From JBEKYD01 sp052148435 (GTDB lineage: Bacteria; Acidobacteriota; Terriglobia; Bryobacterales; Bryobacteraceae), in assembly GCA_052148435.1 (NCBI GenBank), contig JBKQIF010000188.1:30030-94029 (forward strand): a stretch of DNA of 64,000 bases. Reading direction: 5' to 3'. Positions 1-8,189 of this stretch are shown here, in pieces (the first letter of the stretch is position 1; every line of letters starts with the position of its first letter). A program made the translations under genes and the position numbers. The notes beneath the pieces were generated by a model, which saw only the letters and a program-made list of their open reading frames with translations, was not told the DNA's origin and ran no database searches.

Positions 1-109
1 CGGTAGCTCCGGCCGAAGTCAACTGGGTCCGCAGGGTCTCTACGAACTGATCGACTTCTTCCTCCGGAGCATCCGGCTTCACGATAAACAGCTCTTCGTA
101 AATCCTCAT
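1..109 (-). CDS. rpsF: 30S ribosomal protein S6, N-terminal part (cut by window edge)
   Basis: Only the first 36 codons are visible; the rest lies left of the window. The translation begins MRIYEELFIVKPDAPEEEVD, the usual start of bacterial S6, which binds 16S rRNA together with S18 in the platform of the small subunit. Its ATG (109-107) overlaps the TGA of pth (108-106) in an ATGA junction, so it is the downstream partner of pth in the same transcript and probably translationally coupled to it. The start is fixed by this overlap and by the family N-terminus. Confidence 0.9.
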   Translation of the reverse strand, partial: MRIYEELFIVKPDAPEEEVDQFVETLRTQLTSAGAT

Positions 110-696
110 GCTTCCTCTTCATTTAAGCCTGGGGCGCGACGATTGAATCTCGTCATGGCCTTGACGACGCCCTCGGCGATTATGGATTCCACCGCATCGG
201 CCGCGTAGCCGACGAAGTCATCCAATTCCTTGGTCTGCGCGCGCCGAAACGGCGCCAGCAGATATTCCTTGCCACCCGACCGCGGATGACCCGGATGAAC
301 TCCCAACCGAACCCGGACGAACTCGCTCGATCCCAGACAGCCGATGATGGATTTCATGCCGTTGTGTCCCGCGGCCGAACCCTTCGGCTTGATCTTGATC
401 GCCAGCCAGCCCAGATCGAGCTCGTCGTAAACCACCACCAGGCGGTCGAGCCGGATGGCGTGCTTTTCCATCAGCGGCGCGAGCGAAACACCGCTGAGGT
501 TCATAAACGTTTGCGGCTTGGCCAGCATCACGGCTTGGCCGCCGATGTCGCCCACACCGGTGAGAGCCTTGGAATCCTTCCGCGTGACGCGAATCCCATG
601 CCGTTCCGCCAGCCGGTCCACGGTGAGAAAACCCACGTTATGCGGCGTGAGAGCGTACTCTTCGCCGGGGTTCCCCAGGCCGGCAACCAGGAACAT
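106..696 (-). CDS. pth: Peptidyl-tRNA hydrolase
   Basis: A cytoplasmic enzyme that cleaves the ester bond of peptidyl-tRNAs dropped by ribosomes and so recycles tRNA. The 196-residue product has the usual family length. It opens with the GLGNPG motif and carries the catalytic histidine in TPHNVGF, the active-site Asp in VYDELDL and the tRNA-binding GSAAGHNGMKSI segment. It lies 6 nt downstream of rplY and overlaps the rpsF start by 4 nt, the common rplY-pth-rpsF order. Start ATG at 696. Confidence 0.97.
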   Translation of the reverse strand: MFLVAGLGNPGEEYALTPHNVGFLTVDRLAERHGIRVTRKDSKALTGVGDIGGQAVMLAKPQTFMNLSGVSLAPLMEKHAIRLDRLVVVYDELDLGWLAIKIKPKGSAAGHNGMKSIIGCLGSSEFVRVRLGVHPGHPRSGGKEYLLAPFRRAQTKELDDFVGYAADAVESIIAEGVVKAMTRFNRRAPGLNEEEA

Positions 697-702
697 ACAG
701 GA

Positions 703-1404
703 CTATTTCTTCTTGCCCTTTTCCTCGGCCGGGGCGGCTTCTTCCTTCTTGCCCTTCTTGATGACCTCGGGTTCGGTGCCGGCAGCGGGTGCGGCTTCGG
801 GTGTGACGGCAGCGGCTTCGGCGGGCGCCACTTCCTCTTCGGCGCGGAGAGTCACGATGTGGGCGATCACGGTGTCGGGCGAGCTGATGAGTTTGACCGA
901 GCCGGAAATCGCCACGTCGCTCGACCGCTTGCTCTGCCCGATCATAAGCTCGCCGACGTCGATAGTAAAGGATTCCGGAATCTCGTCCGGCAGACACTCG
1001 ATTTCGATGGCGCGGGTGATGATTTCGAGCAGTCCGCCCTGAACCTTAACGCCCTGGGGTTCGCCGACGACATGCACCGGCACGGTGACGCGGATGCGGC
1101 GGGTGAGATCGATGCGTTTCAGATCGGCGTGCAGCAGAGTGCCTTTGATGGGATCGACCTGCTGGTCTACCACCATGACCGGCGTGGTCTCGCCGCCCGC
1201 GACGGCCAGGTCGAAGATGGTGTTGAAACCGGTGGCGCTATGCACGATTTTCAGAATCTCGCGCGGGTTGACCGATACGCTGACCGGATCCTGAAAAGCT
1301 CCGTAGACGACGGCCGGAATCCGGCCTTCACGGCGGGTACGCCGAGCTTCATTCTTGCCGCGCGAGGCACGCACCTCGGCGGCGACGGTAATATCTCTTT
1401 TCAC
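703..1404 (-). CDS. rplY: 50S ribosomal protein L25 (long, CTC-type)
   Basis: Binds 5S rRNA in the large subunit. The 233-residue protein is the long form: an N-terminal L25 domain (about residues 1-95) followed by the TL5/CTC C-terminal beta domain (about 95-190) and a charged tail rich in Glu, Ala and Lys (about 195-233) that looks disordered. The start is GTG at 1404, supported by an AAGGAG Shine-Dalgarno sequence 8 nt upstream; the N-terminus KRDITVAAEVRASRGKNEAR fits the family. It sits between prs and pth, the classical arrangement. Confidence 0.95.
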   Translation of the reverse strand: MKRDITVAAEVRASRGKNEARRTRREGRIPAVVYGAFQDPVSVSVNPREILKIVHSATGFNTIFDLAVAGGETTPVMVVDQQVDPIKGTLLHADLKRIDLTRRIRVTVPVHVVGEPQGVKVQGGLLEIITRAIEIECLPDEIPESFTIDVGELMIGQSKRSSDVAISGSVKLISSPDTVIAHIVTLRAEEEVAPAEAAAVTPEAAPAAGTEPEVIKKGKKEEAAPAEEKGKKK

Positions 1405-1438
1405 TCGTTAATCTCCTTGCGGAGGCGAAGTCCGTTGG

Positions 1439-1464
1439 CCCGGGTCCAAAATTGAAGACCCGGG
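1439..1464 (-). other. Perfect 8-bp hairpin between prs and rplY
   Basis: CCCGGGTC (1439-1446) pairs perfectly with GACCCGGG (1457-1464) around a 10-nt loop, in the 136-nt space between the prs stop and the rplY start. No U-run follows on either strand, so it is not a typical intrinsic terminator. An mRNA-processing or attenuation hairpin separating prs from the ribosomal-protein genes is possible. The structure is seen; the role is a guess. Confidence 0.4.
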
Positions 1465-1540
1465 TTACCGTGGGTTCGTCCGCTCCGCGATTCTCGTTAC
1501 CCAAACCAACAGCCGCTCCCGTACGGTCGCGACTCGGAAC

Positions 1541-2485
1541 CTAAATGAACAACACACTGACCGAAGTCTCCTCGTGAATCGATTTGATCGCCTCCGCCAG
1601 CAGAGGCGCTACCGACAACGACTTGATCTTCTTCGAAGCCTGCCCCTCTTTCGAAAGCGGGATCGAATTCGTAAAAACCACTTCCTGCAACGCGGACTCG
1701 TCGATCCTCCCGACCGCCGGACCGGACAGCACCGCGTGGGTGGCACAGGCCGAAACACCCGATGCCCCGTTGTGGATCAGGGCTTCGGCGCCCTTCACCA
1801 GCGTGCCGGCGGTATCGATCAGATCGTCCACCAGCAGGCAATGCCGGCCCCTGACGTCGCCCACCACGTTCATGACTTCGGTGACGTTGGCTTCCTCCCG
1901 CCGCTTGTCGATAATCGCCAGCGGCGCATTCAATCGTTTGGCAAACGCCCGCGCGCGCTCCACCCCGCCCGCGTCCGGCGATACCACCGTCCATTCCGCC
2001 GAGGTGCCGCTGCGGAAGTGCTCGATCATGACCGGGGACGCAAACAGATGGTCCACCGGAATATCGAAAAAACCCTTGATCTGCGCGGCGTGCAAATCGA
2101 GCGTCAGCAAACGGCTGGCGCCGGCCGTTTCCAGCACCGCGGCTACCAGGCGGGCCGAAATCGGGACCCGCGGCTTATCCTTGCGGTCCTGCCGGGCATA
2201 CCCATAATAGGGTAACACCGCGGTGATGCGCTCCGCCGACGCGCGTTTCAGCGCGTCCATCATGAGCAGCAGCTCCATCAGATTGCGCTCCACCGGGGCG
2301 CAGGTGGGCTGGATGACGAACACGTCCGCGCCGCGCACGTTTTCATTGATCTGCAGGCGGATTTCACCGTCTGCGAACTGGCGCACGTCGGCGTTGCCCA
2401 GGGCAATTCCGAGATGGGCGCAGATTTCGTGGGCCAAAGCCGGATGGGCGGTTCCCGTGAAAATCTGGATGCGGTCGTGCATCAT
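1541..2485 (-). CDS. prs: Ribose-phosphate pyrophosphokinase (PRPP synthetase)
   Basis: Makes PRPP from ribose 5-phosphate and ATP for nucleotide, His and Trp synthesis. Family motifs are plain: the DLHAAQIKGFFDIPVDHL flexible-loop/ATP region, VSPDAGGVERAR, and the PRPP-binding LVDDLIDTAGTL. The frame is open to an ATG at 2512, but an internal ATG at 2485 forms an ATGA overlap with the ispE stop (2484-2482) and gives a 314-residue product of normal Prs length starting MMHDRIQIF. I prefer that start. The product supplies the substrate used by Apt, encoded two genes upstream. Confidence 0.94.
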   Translation of the reverse strand: MMHDRIQIFTGTAHPALAHEICAHLGIALGNADVRQFADGEIRLQINENVRGADVFVIQPTCAPVERNLMELLLMMDALKRASAERITAVLPYYGYARQDRKDKPRVPISARLVAAVLETAGASRLLTLDLHAAQIKGFFDIPVDHLFASPVMIEHFRSGTSAEWTVVSPDAGGVERARAFAKRLNAPLAIIDKRREEANVTEVMNVVGDVRGRHCLLVDDLIDTAGTLVKGAEALIHNGASGVSACATHAVLSGPAVGRIDESALQEVVFTNSIPLSKEGQASKKIKSLSVAPLLAEAIKSIHEETSVSVLFI

Positions 2486-3420
2486 GGCATGTATCGGCTT
2501 CGGGGCGGCCATATTCTACCAGAAGAGTGTTCGGCCAGAGCCCGCCACCAAAGTGAGCGGTAGCGCGCCCTGGTTACCAACGAAATGCGAACTGCGTTTT
2601 CCTTTCCGAAGGAACGAAGGGCGGAGGCCGCCAGCGCGGCAGAGGAGAACAAACCGAACACCGCGGAACCACTGCCGGTCATCATGGCTTGAACCGCTCC
2701 ACACCTCGCCAAGCGCCGCTTCAGCTCCGCCAGCGCCTCATGCTCTTTGAATACCACCGTTTCAAAATCGTTAACAGGGGCACCCAAGCCAGCCACTTCC
2801 CACGTTTGCGACTGGAAACTAACTATTTTATTTTGTTGGAATTCACTTGTCAAACTGAGGCTCAAGGCGCGGTAGGCGGCGGCGGTGGAAACGTGGAGTC
2901 CCGGAGCCACCAGCACGCCCGCCAACGGCCGGCCGCCGGGAAGCGGGAAAAGTTCCGTGCCACGCCCAATGCCCGCGGCGCGGCCGCCGAGAAGGAAAAA
3001 GGGCACATCGCTGCCTAGTTGCTGCGCCAGCGAGAGCAGCGTTTCGAGCGGAAGGTGGCAGCCGGCCAGAACCGGCAAAGCGAGCAATACTGCCGCGGCG
3101 TCGCTCGAACCGCCGCCCAGACCCGCTCCCAGGGGAATCCGCTTGTTCAGCCGGATCCCGAACGATCCGGAAACCTGGGCCGACTCCAGCACCAGGCCAG
3201 CCGCGCGTAGCATCAGGTTGTCCGGTATGGCCAGCGGATCGGCCAGCTCGACCCGGGTGTGGCGGCCGGGAGTGAATTCGAGGTCGATGGTGTCCGCCAG
3301 CGACACCGTCTGAAAGATGGTGCGCAGTTCGTGATAGCCGTCCGGCCGGAGCCCGAGAACACGCAGATCGAGATTGATTTTCGCCAGCGCGCGTACCCGC
3401 GCCCGCCGCGTAGCGCTCAT
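2482..3420 (-). CDS. ispE: 4-diphosphocytidyl-2-C-methyl-D-erythritol kinase
   Basis: GHMP-family kinase that phosphorylates CDP-methylerythritol in the MEP isoprenoid pathway. The ATP-binding glycine loop PLGAGLGGGSSDAAA and the N-terminal KINLDLRVLGLRPDGYHEL are diagnostic; the C-terminal MMTGSGSAVFGLF motif is also present. At 312 residues it is slightly longer than average because of a 25-residue basic tail ending in SRYMP. Its ATG (3420) overlaps the apt stop (ATGA) and its stop overlaps the preferred prs start, so apt-ispE-prs look translationally coupled. Confidence 0.95.
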   Translation of the reverse strand: MSATRRARVRALAKINLDLRVLGLRPDGYHELRTIFQTVSLADTIDLEFTPGRHTRVELADPLAIPDNLMLRAAGLVLESAQVSGSFGIRLNKRIPLGAGLGGGSSDAAAVLLALPVLAGCHLPLETLLSLAQQLGSDVPFFLLGGRAAGIGRGTELFPLPGGRPLAGVLVAPGLHVSTAAAYRALSLSLTSEFQQNKIVSFQSQTWEVAGLGAPVNDFETVVFKEHEALAELKRRLARCGAVQAMMTGSGSAVFGLFSSAALAASALRSFGKENAVRISLVTRARYRSLWWRALAEHSSGRIWPPRSRYMP

Positions 3421-3938
3421 TTGTCGTACTGCAGCAGGGAGAAGACCTCGTAGCCGGGGAGCTTGCTCCGGCCGCCGAGGAAGGTCAACTCGATCACGAA
3501 CGCCAGACCGGCCACCTTACCGCCCAGCTGTTCCACCAAGCGTGCCGCGGCGGCGGCCGTGCCTCCGGTAGCCAGCAGATCGTCCACGATCAAAACACGA
3601 GCACTGGAGGCGATCGCGTCGCGGTGCACCTCCAGGGTATCGCTGCCATACTCCAGATCGTAGGTAACGGCGGCCACCTCCGCCGGAAGTTTGGCGGGCT
3701 TGCGCACCGGCACGAAGCCGGCGCCGAGGGCGTACGCCAAGGCGGGCGCGAAGATGAATCCTCGCGCTTCAATACCCAGCACCACATCGATGTGGGTTCC
3801 GCGATAGCGCTCTTTGAGTCCGTCGATGACGGCCCGAAACCCGTCTGGGACTTTGAGCAGGGTGGTGATGTCGTAGAACAGGATTCCGGGTTTTGGGAAG
3901 TCGGGCACTTCCCGTATCAGTTTTTTCAGATCATCCAT
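3417..3938 (-). CDS. apt: Adenine phosphoribosyltransferase
   Basis: Salvages adenine to AMP using PRPP. The PRPP-binding motif VLIVDDLLATGGT and the N-terminal IREVPDFPKPGILFYDIT are family hallmarks. The frame is open to a GTG at 3959, but the ATG at 3938 gives MDDLKKLIREVPDFPKPG, the usual Apt N-terminus and a 173-residue protein. Neither start has a clear Shine-Dalgarno sequence. It is the first gene of the minus-strand housekeeping run and overlaps ispE by 4 nt. Confidence 0.94.
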   Translation of the reverse strand: MDDLKKLIREVPDFPKPGILFYDITTLLKVPDGFRAVIDGLKERYRGTHIDVVLGIEARGFIFAPALAYALGAGFVPVRKPAKLPAEVAAVTYDLEYGSDTLEVHRDAIASSARVLIVDDLLATGGTAAAAARLVEQLGGKVAGLAFVIELTFLGGRSKLPGYEVFSLLQYDK

Positions 3939-4348
3939 GGAATCAACCGTAATTGTCACACGCCGGCCGGTACGGCTTCAACACGCCCCCCCAACGTCCC
4001 CCCAAGAAATCCACATGCACCTCCAAAAGGGCTTGCGGTTCAGGGGCTCTCGTTGGCCGTTGTTCGGCTGGTTTGCCGCCACGCCTGCTGCATCTCCATC
4101 CAGCGGCTTGCCGGAGCTCGGCCAGCATGCCGCGTCCGTCCGCCTAATGTCCCGTTAGTTGTACGCCGATATAACAGCAGGAGTTCTTTGGATTGCATTA
4201 ATAAAAATTATTGATTTCATTTTAGTGAAGGAGAAGACATACACTTGGCCTAACGAAATCTTTATGGAGGCTGGCCTCGTCCGCATCGCCTTCGACGGCA
4301 CGCATCGTCTTCGTGCCCCGTTACTCATCTCAAGTTCGAAGGAGTATT
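3939..4348. promoter_or_regulatory. Divergent intergenic region with AT-rich core
   Basis: Separates apt (left, minus) from the porin gene (right, plus), so it should hold promoters for both. Most of it is GC-rich, but about 4160-4260 is strikingly AT-rich, including a TTGCAT element followed 17 nt later by TTCATT at about 4193-4221, a weak match to -35/-10 boxes reading right. The porin start is preceded by AAGGAG at 4339-4344. I see no RNA gene or convincing coding frame here. Confidence 0.4.
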
Positions 4349-5518
4349 ATGCGGACAATGCACTGCGCCACTTTGATCGTCGGGTTTATCCTGGGAGGCG
4401 CGGCCGCCGCTCAGGCGCAGACTCCCGATAATCCCCCGGCAGGACAAACACCGGCCGCCGCGCCGGCGCCTGCCCCTGCGGCTGCTCCCGCGGCGGCGCC
4501 CGATTCGCCTCTCAGGCAATGGGGTACGGAGTTCGACTTTCTTTTCGACGGGTACGTAGACGCCAACCTCAACGACCCGGCTTCCGGCGTCAACGCACTG
4601 CGAGGCTTCGACGTGCGCTCCGACACGGCCCACGTCGGCATGGGCATGGTGACGATTGACCATGCGCCGGCTCCCGTCGGCTTTCATCTCGACGTCGGTT
4701 TCGGCCAGGACTTCGACATTATCCACGCCGGCAACCGCGATCCGAACGCCTGGAAATACTTCATGCAGGCTTATGTCAGTCTCAAGCCGAAATCCTGGCA
4801 CGGCGTCGAACTCGATGCCGGAGAGTTTGTAACCTCTGCCGGAGCGGAAGTCATCCAGACCAATCAGAACTTTAACTATTCCCGCTCGCTGCTTTTCGCC
4901 TATGCCATACCCTATTCGCATACCGGGCTTCGGCTGCAATTCCCGGTCGGCTCCCATTTCACCGGAAGCGTTCAAGTGGTGAACGGCTGGAACAACGTCG
5001 AACCCATCAACAGCGGGAAGACTTATGGTTTCAGCGGTGCTTATGCATGGAAAAAGGTCACCTGGACCAATACCGACTATGTCGGGCCGGAGCATCCAGG
5101 CACCACCAAGGGGTGGCGCAATATCTACGACAGCACCGTGGCCGTCAACCAGACTGACAATTTCACCTGGTACCTCAATGTGGATTACGGTCACGATAAG
5201 AGCGTCGGCCCCGGCGCCAGTACATGGGCGGGAGTGGCAGGCGCGGCCCGGTACGCGATCGGCAAGAACTATGCCATCGCCTCGCGCCTGGAATTCTTCG
5301 ACGACCATAACGGGTTTACCACCGGAACCGCCCAGACCGTAAAGGAATTTACGTTGACGGGCGAATACAAGATTTCCGGATGGTTAATGACCCGCGCCGA
5401 ATTCCGCACCGACTGGTCGGACCAGCCTTTTTTTGAGAAGAACAACCAGCCAAACGGCGCCAAAACCCAAACGACGGCCCTTCTGGGGCTGATCGCATAC
5501 ATAGCGCCGAAGAAATAA
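4349..5518 (+). CDS. Outer-membrane beta-barrel porin (BBP2 type)
   Basis: A predicted outer-membrane channel. The ATG at 4349 has AAGGAG 4 nt upstream and begins a clear signal peptide (MRTMHCATLIVGFILGGAAA, cleaved after AQA). An Ala/Pro-rich linker (about 25-50) precedes a barrel of alternating aromatic strands with FDFLFDGYVDANLNDP, DVGEFVTSAGAEV-like and YNYSRSLLFAYAIPYSHTG-like segments, as in the putative beta-barrel porin-2 family. Total about 389 residues. It lies 87 nt upstream of an APC amino acid permease on the same strand, which suggests that the two import the same substrate across the outer and inner membranes; the substrate is unknown. Confidence 0.8.
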   Translation: MRTMHCATLIVGFILGGAAAAQAQTPDNPPAGQTPAAAPAPAPAAAPAAAPDSPLRQWGTEFDFLFDGYVDANLNDPASGVNALRGFDVRSDTAHVGMGMVTIDHAPAPVGFHLDVGFGQDFDIIHAGNRDPNAWKYFMQAYVSLKPKSWHGVELDAGEFVTSAGAEVIQTNQNFNYSRSLLFAYAIPYSHTGLRLQFPVGSHFTGSVQVVNGWNNVEPINSGKTYGFSGAYAWKKVTWTNTDYVGPEHPGTTKGWRNIYDSTVAVNQTDNFTWYLNVDYGHDKSVGPGASTWAGVAGAARYAIGKNYAIASRLEFFDDHNGFTTGTAQTVKEFTLTGEYKISGWLMTRAEFRTDWSDQPFFEKNNQPNGAKTQTTALLGLIAYIAPKK

Positions 5519-5605
5519 AGCTCGAGCGAGAGGGCGGAACGTCAAAAGGCTCTCTTCCCCACCTCCGAAAATCGCGGTTTGTAGGACAACTTAGGAGATT
5601 ACCGA

Positions 5606-7405
5606 ATGGCAGATCAACCCGAAGTTACGATGAAACCGACCCTGGGTCTCACAGGGCTTACCATGAACGCCATGGCGCTGATCGCGCCGGGCGCTTTCCT
5701 ATGGCTGACCTTTTTCATTCAAGCCACGGAGGGTTCCACCTCGCCCTCGATGTGGATCGGGATCGTGTTCGCCCTGCTGTTATGCCTGGCGACGGCGGTC
5801 TGCTATGCCGAAATGGCCAAACTGTATCCGGGGACCGGGAGCTCGTATTATTTCGCCGAACAATCCTTTCTGAACCATGCCACCGTCTGGCGCTACGCGC
5901 GGCTTTCCAAGTTTATCGTGGGCTGGGGCTCGCACCTGTATTATTGGATCTACCCCGGCGTGATGGTGGGCGTCATGGGGATCCTTTGCGGCTATCTGGC
6001 GGGCACGCTCTGGCCCAACTTCATCAATGCGTCCAATCCGGGGCCGGCGTTCATGATGGCGGTCGCGGTGGCGTTCTCTTTCGCGGTGGCCTACATCGCC
6101 AATCGCGGGGTGACCGGTTCCACGGCGGTGAACGTGGCGATCAACGTGATTCAGATTGCGGCGCTGGTGGTGTTCGCGGTGCTGGCGCTGGGCTACCGCA
6201 CCAATCACCCGGCGGGCAGCGCCGCTTACCAGTTCGACGCGGCTTCGGGCGACGCTTATACTTACGAGTTCGCCACCGAAAAACAGGTGGTGGGCGGCCA
6301 GGCGACCGACGTGATTCTGCGCGATGCAGCCGGCGTGCCGAAACCGAAACTGGACGCGGCCGGCACGCCCGTGCCGTTTCACGTCGCCTATCCGACCCAG
6401 GACGAGAAGGGCAACTTCCTGTCCCATTCCAGCGCGGGATCGGTGGTGGGCGTTCATAATTTCAGTTGGGCGTTTATTCAGGCCACGGTGGCGATTCTGA
6501 TTCTGGTGGGATTCGAATCGGTCACGGCCATGGGCGGGGAAGCGCGCAATGCGAAGCGCGACGTTCCCATCGCGGTGATCGCTTCGCTGCTGGTGCAGGG
6601 CGTGGTGTGTTACCTGTTCGAATACTTCGCGGCCAATTACTTTTTGAACAGCGGCTACACCATGCAGAGCGCGACCGGATCGGCGGCGCCCATCGGCGAC
6701 ATGATGATCATTGTGGGAAATGCCACGTTCGGGCCGGGCGGCGGGCGGGTGTTCATGCTGTGCGAAGCGGTGACGGTGTTTCTGGCGCTGATCGGCACCA
6801 CGCTTTCGTGCATGAATACCGGGGCGCGCGTGACCTACGCCATGGGCAAAGACAAGGAAGTGCCGGAGCATTTCGGACTGCTGCATTCCGAACGGCTCAC
6901 GCCGCACCGGGCCATCTGGACGCTGGCGGCGATTTCGGCGGTGGTGGGCTGCGTGGGGGTGGTGATGGCGTTCGGCGATGGGAGCGCGCCCACCGACGCC
7001 ACCATCAAAGCGCTGCCGCCGGGCTTCTGGTCGAGCCTGGGCTACAGCACGCACGATCAAATGGCGGCCTTGCCGAATTCGCTGCTGGTGGTGACGCTGG
7101 CATCCAATTTCGGCACCTTCGTGCTGTATGGATTAAGCTGCACCATTTGCATGGTGGCGTACCACAAGCACCCCAAGTTCAGTGCGCTCAAACACCTGGC
7201 GATTCCGCTTTTCGGCCTGGTGGCGAACCTGGTGTGCATGGCCTTTTACCTGGTGGGGCCTTTTATGGGCTATGGCACCAAGATGGAGCCGCTGCTGGCC
7301 CTGGGCATCGCGCTGGTATGGGCGATCTACGGCGCTATCTTTTTCGTCAAGACGAGCCGGACGACGGGGCGCACCACGCTGGTGCCCGACCGCTCCGGGG
7401 CGTGA
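5606..7405 (+). CDS. APC-superfamily amino acid permease
   Basis: An inner-membrane transporter of 599 residues with about 12 membrane segments. The first helix GLTGLTMNAMALIAPGAFLW carries the unwound glycine-rich motif of APC/LeuT-fold carriers; later segments include WAFIQATVAILILVGFESVT and the GxGRVFMLCE-type helix. AGGAG stands 8 nt before the ATG at 5606. An unusual hydrophilic loop of roughly 90 residues (about 200-290) separates two helices; it contains short repeated DAAG(V/T)P motifs. Probably co-transcribed with the porin upstream and ended by the terminator at 7422-7467. Confidence 0.9.
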   Translation: MADQPEVTMKPTLGLTGLTMNAMALIAPGAFLWLTFFIQATEGSTSPSMWIGIVFALLLCLATAVCYAEMAKLYPGTGSSYYFAEQSFLNHATVWRYARLSKFIVGWGSHLYYWIYPGVMVGVMGILCGYLAGTLWPNFINASNPGPAFMMAVAVAFSFAVAYIANRGVTGSTAVNVAINVIQIAALVVFAVLALGYRTNHPAGSAAYQFDAASGDAYTYEFATEKQVVGGQATDVILRDAAGVPKPKLDAAGTPVPFHVAYPTQDEKGNFLSHSSAGSVVGVHNFSWAFIQATVAILILVGFESVTAMGGEARNAKRDVPIAVIASLLVQGVVCYLFEYFAANYFLNSGYTMQSATGSAAPIGDMMIIVGNATFGPGGGRVFMLCEAVTVFLALIGTTLSCMNTGARVTYAMGKDKEVPEHFGLLHSERLTPHRAIWTLAAISAVVGCVGVVMAFGDGSAPTDATIKALPPGFWSSLGYSTHDQMAALPNSLLVVTLASNFGTFVLYGLSCTICMVAYHKHPKFSALKHLAIPLFGLVANLVCMAFYLVGPFMGYGTKMEPLLALGIALVWAIYGAIFFVKTSRTTGRTTLVPDRSGA

Positions 7406-7421
7406 CTGCCGTCACGGGTTG

Positions 7422-7467
7422 GAGGTGGGACAGACGACAAAAAACGATCGTCGGTCCCACCTCTTTT
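7422..7467 (+). terminator. Intrinsic terminator after the permease
   Basis: GAGGTGGGAC (7422-7431) pairs with GTCCCACCTC (7454-7463); the stem continues inward with GACGA/TCGTC after a one-base mismatch, closing an A-rich loop. TTTT follows directly at 7464-7467. This ends the plus-strand porin-permease transcript and abuts the stop codon of the convergent response-regulator gene. Confidence 0.85.
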
Positions 7468-8189
7468 CAGGTCCTGTCCCCGACGGGTTCCGGCGTCGCT
7501 TCCGCGAACCGGTAACCGATGTGGCTGTCCGTCAGCAGGTATGCGGGTTCAGCCGGGTCGTCCTCGATCTTTTTGCGTAACTGGCGAACGAAAGTCCGAA
7601 GATACTCCAGCTCGCCCCCATACTCCGGACCCCACACCGCATGCAACAGGCGCGCGTGCATCATCGGCAAGCCGGCATGAGCCATGAGATAGCGCAGCAG
7701 GTCGAACTCCTTCGGCGTAAGGTGAACCGGGCCGCCGGCCTTGCGAACCAGCCTGCGAGCCGGGTCTAGCTCTATGTTTCCAATGCGGATTATGGCGTCG
7801 GGATCGGTCGTGGAAGCGCACGAACGCCGAACCGCGGCCCGGATTCGCGCCGCCAGCTCGCGGACGTGGAATGGCTTGGTGATGTAATCGTCCGCGCCCG
7901 CATCGAGCGCCGCGACCTTGTCTTCCTCGCTGTCGCGCACCGTCAGCATGAGTATCGCCAGACGGGGCAAGCTTCTCCGTATTTCGCGACAAGCCCGGAT
8001 GCCGCCGATCCCCGGCATGTTAATGTCCAGAAGCAGGACATCGTATTGGGCTTTGCCAACAAGATCCATCGCCGCTTCACCGGTAGCTGCATCGTCCACC
8101 GCGAACCCCATTCCCTGGAGTGTGTTGTGCAACGCCCGCCGAATGGAGATCTCATCGTCAACGATCAGAACCTTGCCGTGCGACTGCAC
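7467..8189 (-). CDS. KdpE-like response regulator (OmpR family)
   Basis: A 240-residue DNA-binding regulator. The receiver domain (1-120) has the acidic pair VDDE, phospho-acceptor Asp55 in LLLDINMPG and the lysine in YITKPFH; a winged-helix output domain (about 130-235) carries LTPKEFDLLRYL and ELEYLRTFVRQLRKKIEDDP, which closely resembles KdpE. The start is GTG at 8189 with AAGGAGG 7 nt upstream. It overlaps the upstream kinase gene by 32 nt, so the pair is one two-component system. No kdpFABC genes are in the window, so the signal may not be potassium. A paralogue lies at 12050-12781. Confidence 0.93.
   Translation of the reverse strand: MQSHGKVLIVDDEISIRRALHNTLQGMGFAVDDAATGEAAMDLVGKAQYDVLLLDINMPGIGGIRACREIRRSLPRLAILMLTVRDSEEDKVAALDAGADDYITKPFHVRELAARIRAAVRRSCASTTDPDAIIRIGNIELDPARRLVRKAGGPVHLTPKEFDLLRYLMAHAGLPMMHARLLHAVWGPEYGGELEYLRTFVRQLRKKIEDDPAEPAYLLTDSHIGYRFAEATPEPVGDRT

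Noticed and set aside
286..1455. 389-codon plus-strand frame across pth and rplY
   Set aside because: It is the antisense shadow of two certain genes, is His/Gly/Asp-rich, and has no ribosome-binding site or family features.
1405..1540. tRNA gene between prs and rplY
   Set aside because: A tRNA is common near these genes in other bacteria, but no cloverleaf or CCA-bearing acceptor stem is present; only the simple hairpin at 1439-1464.
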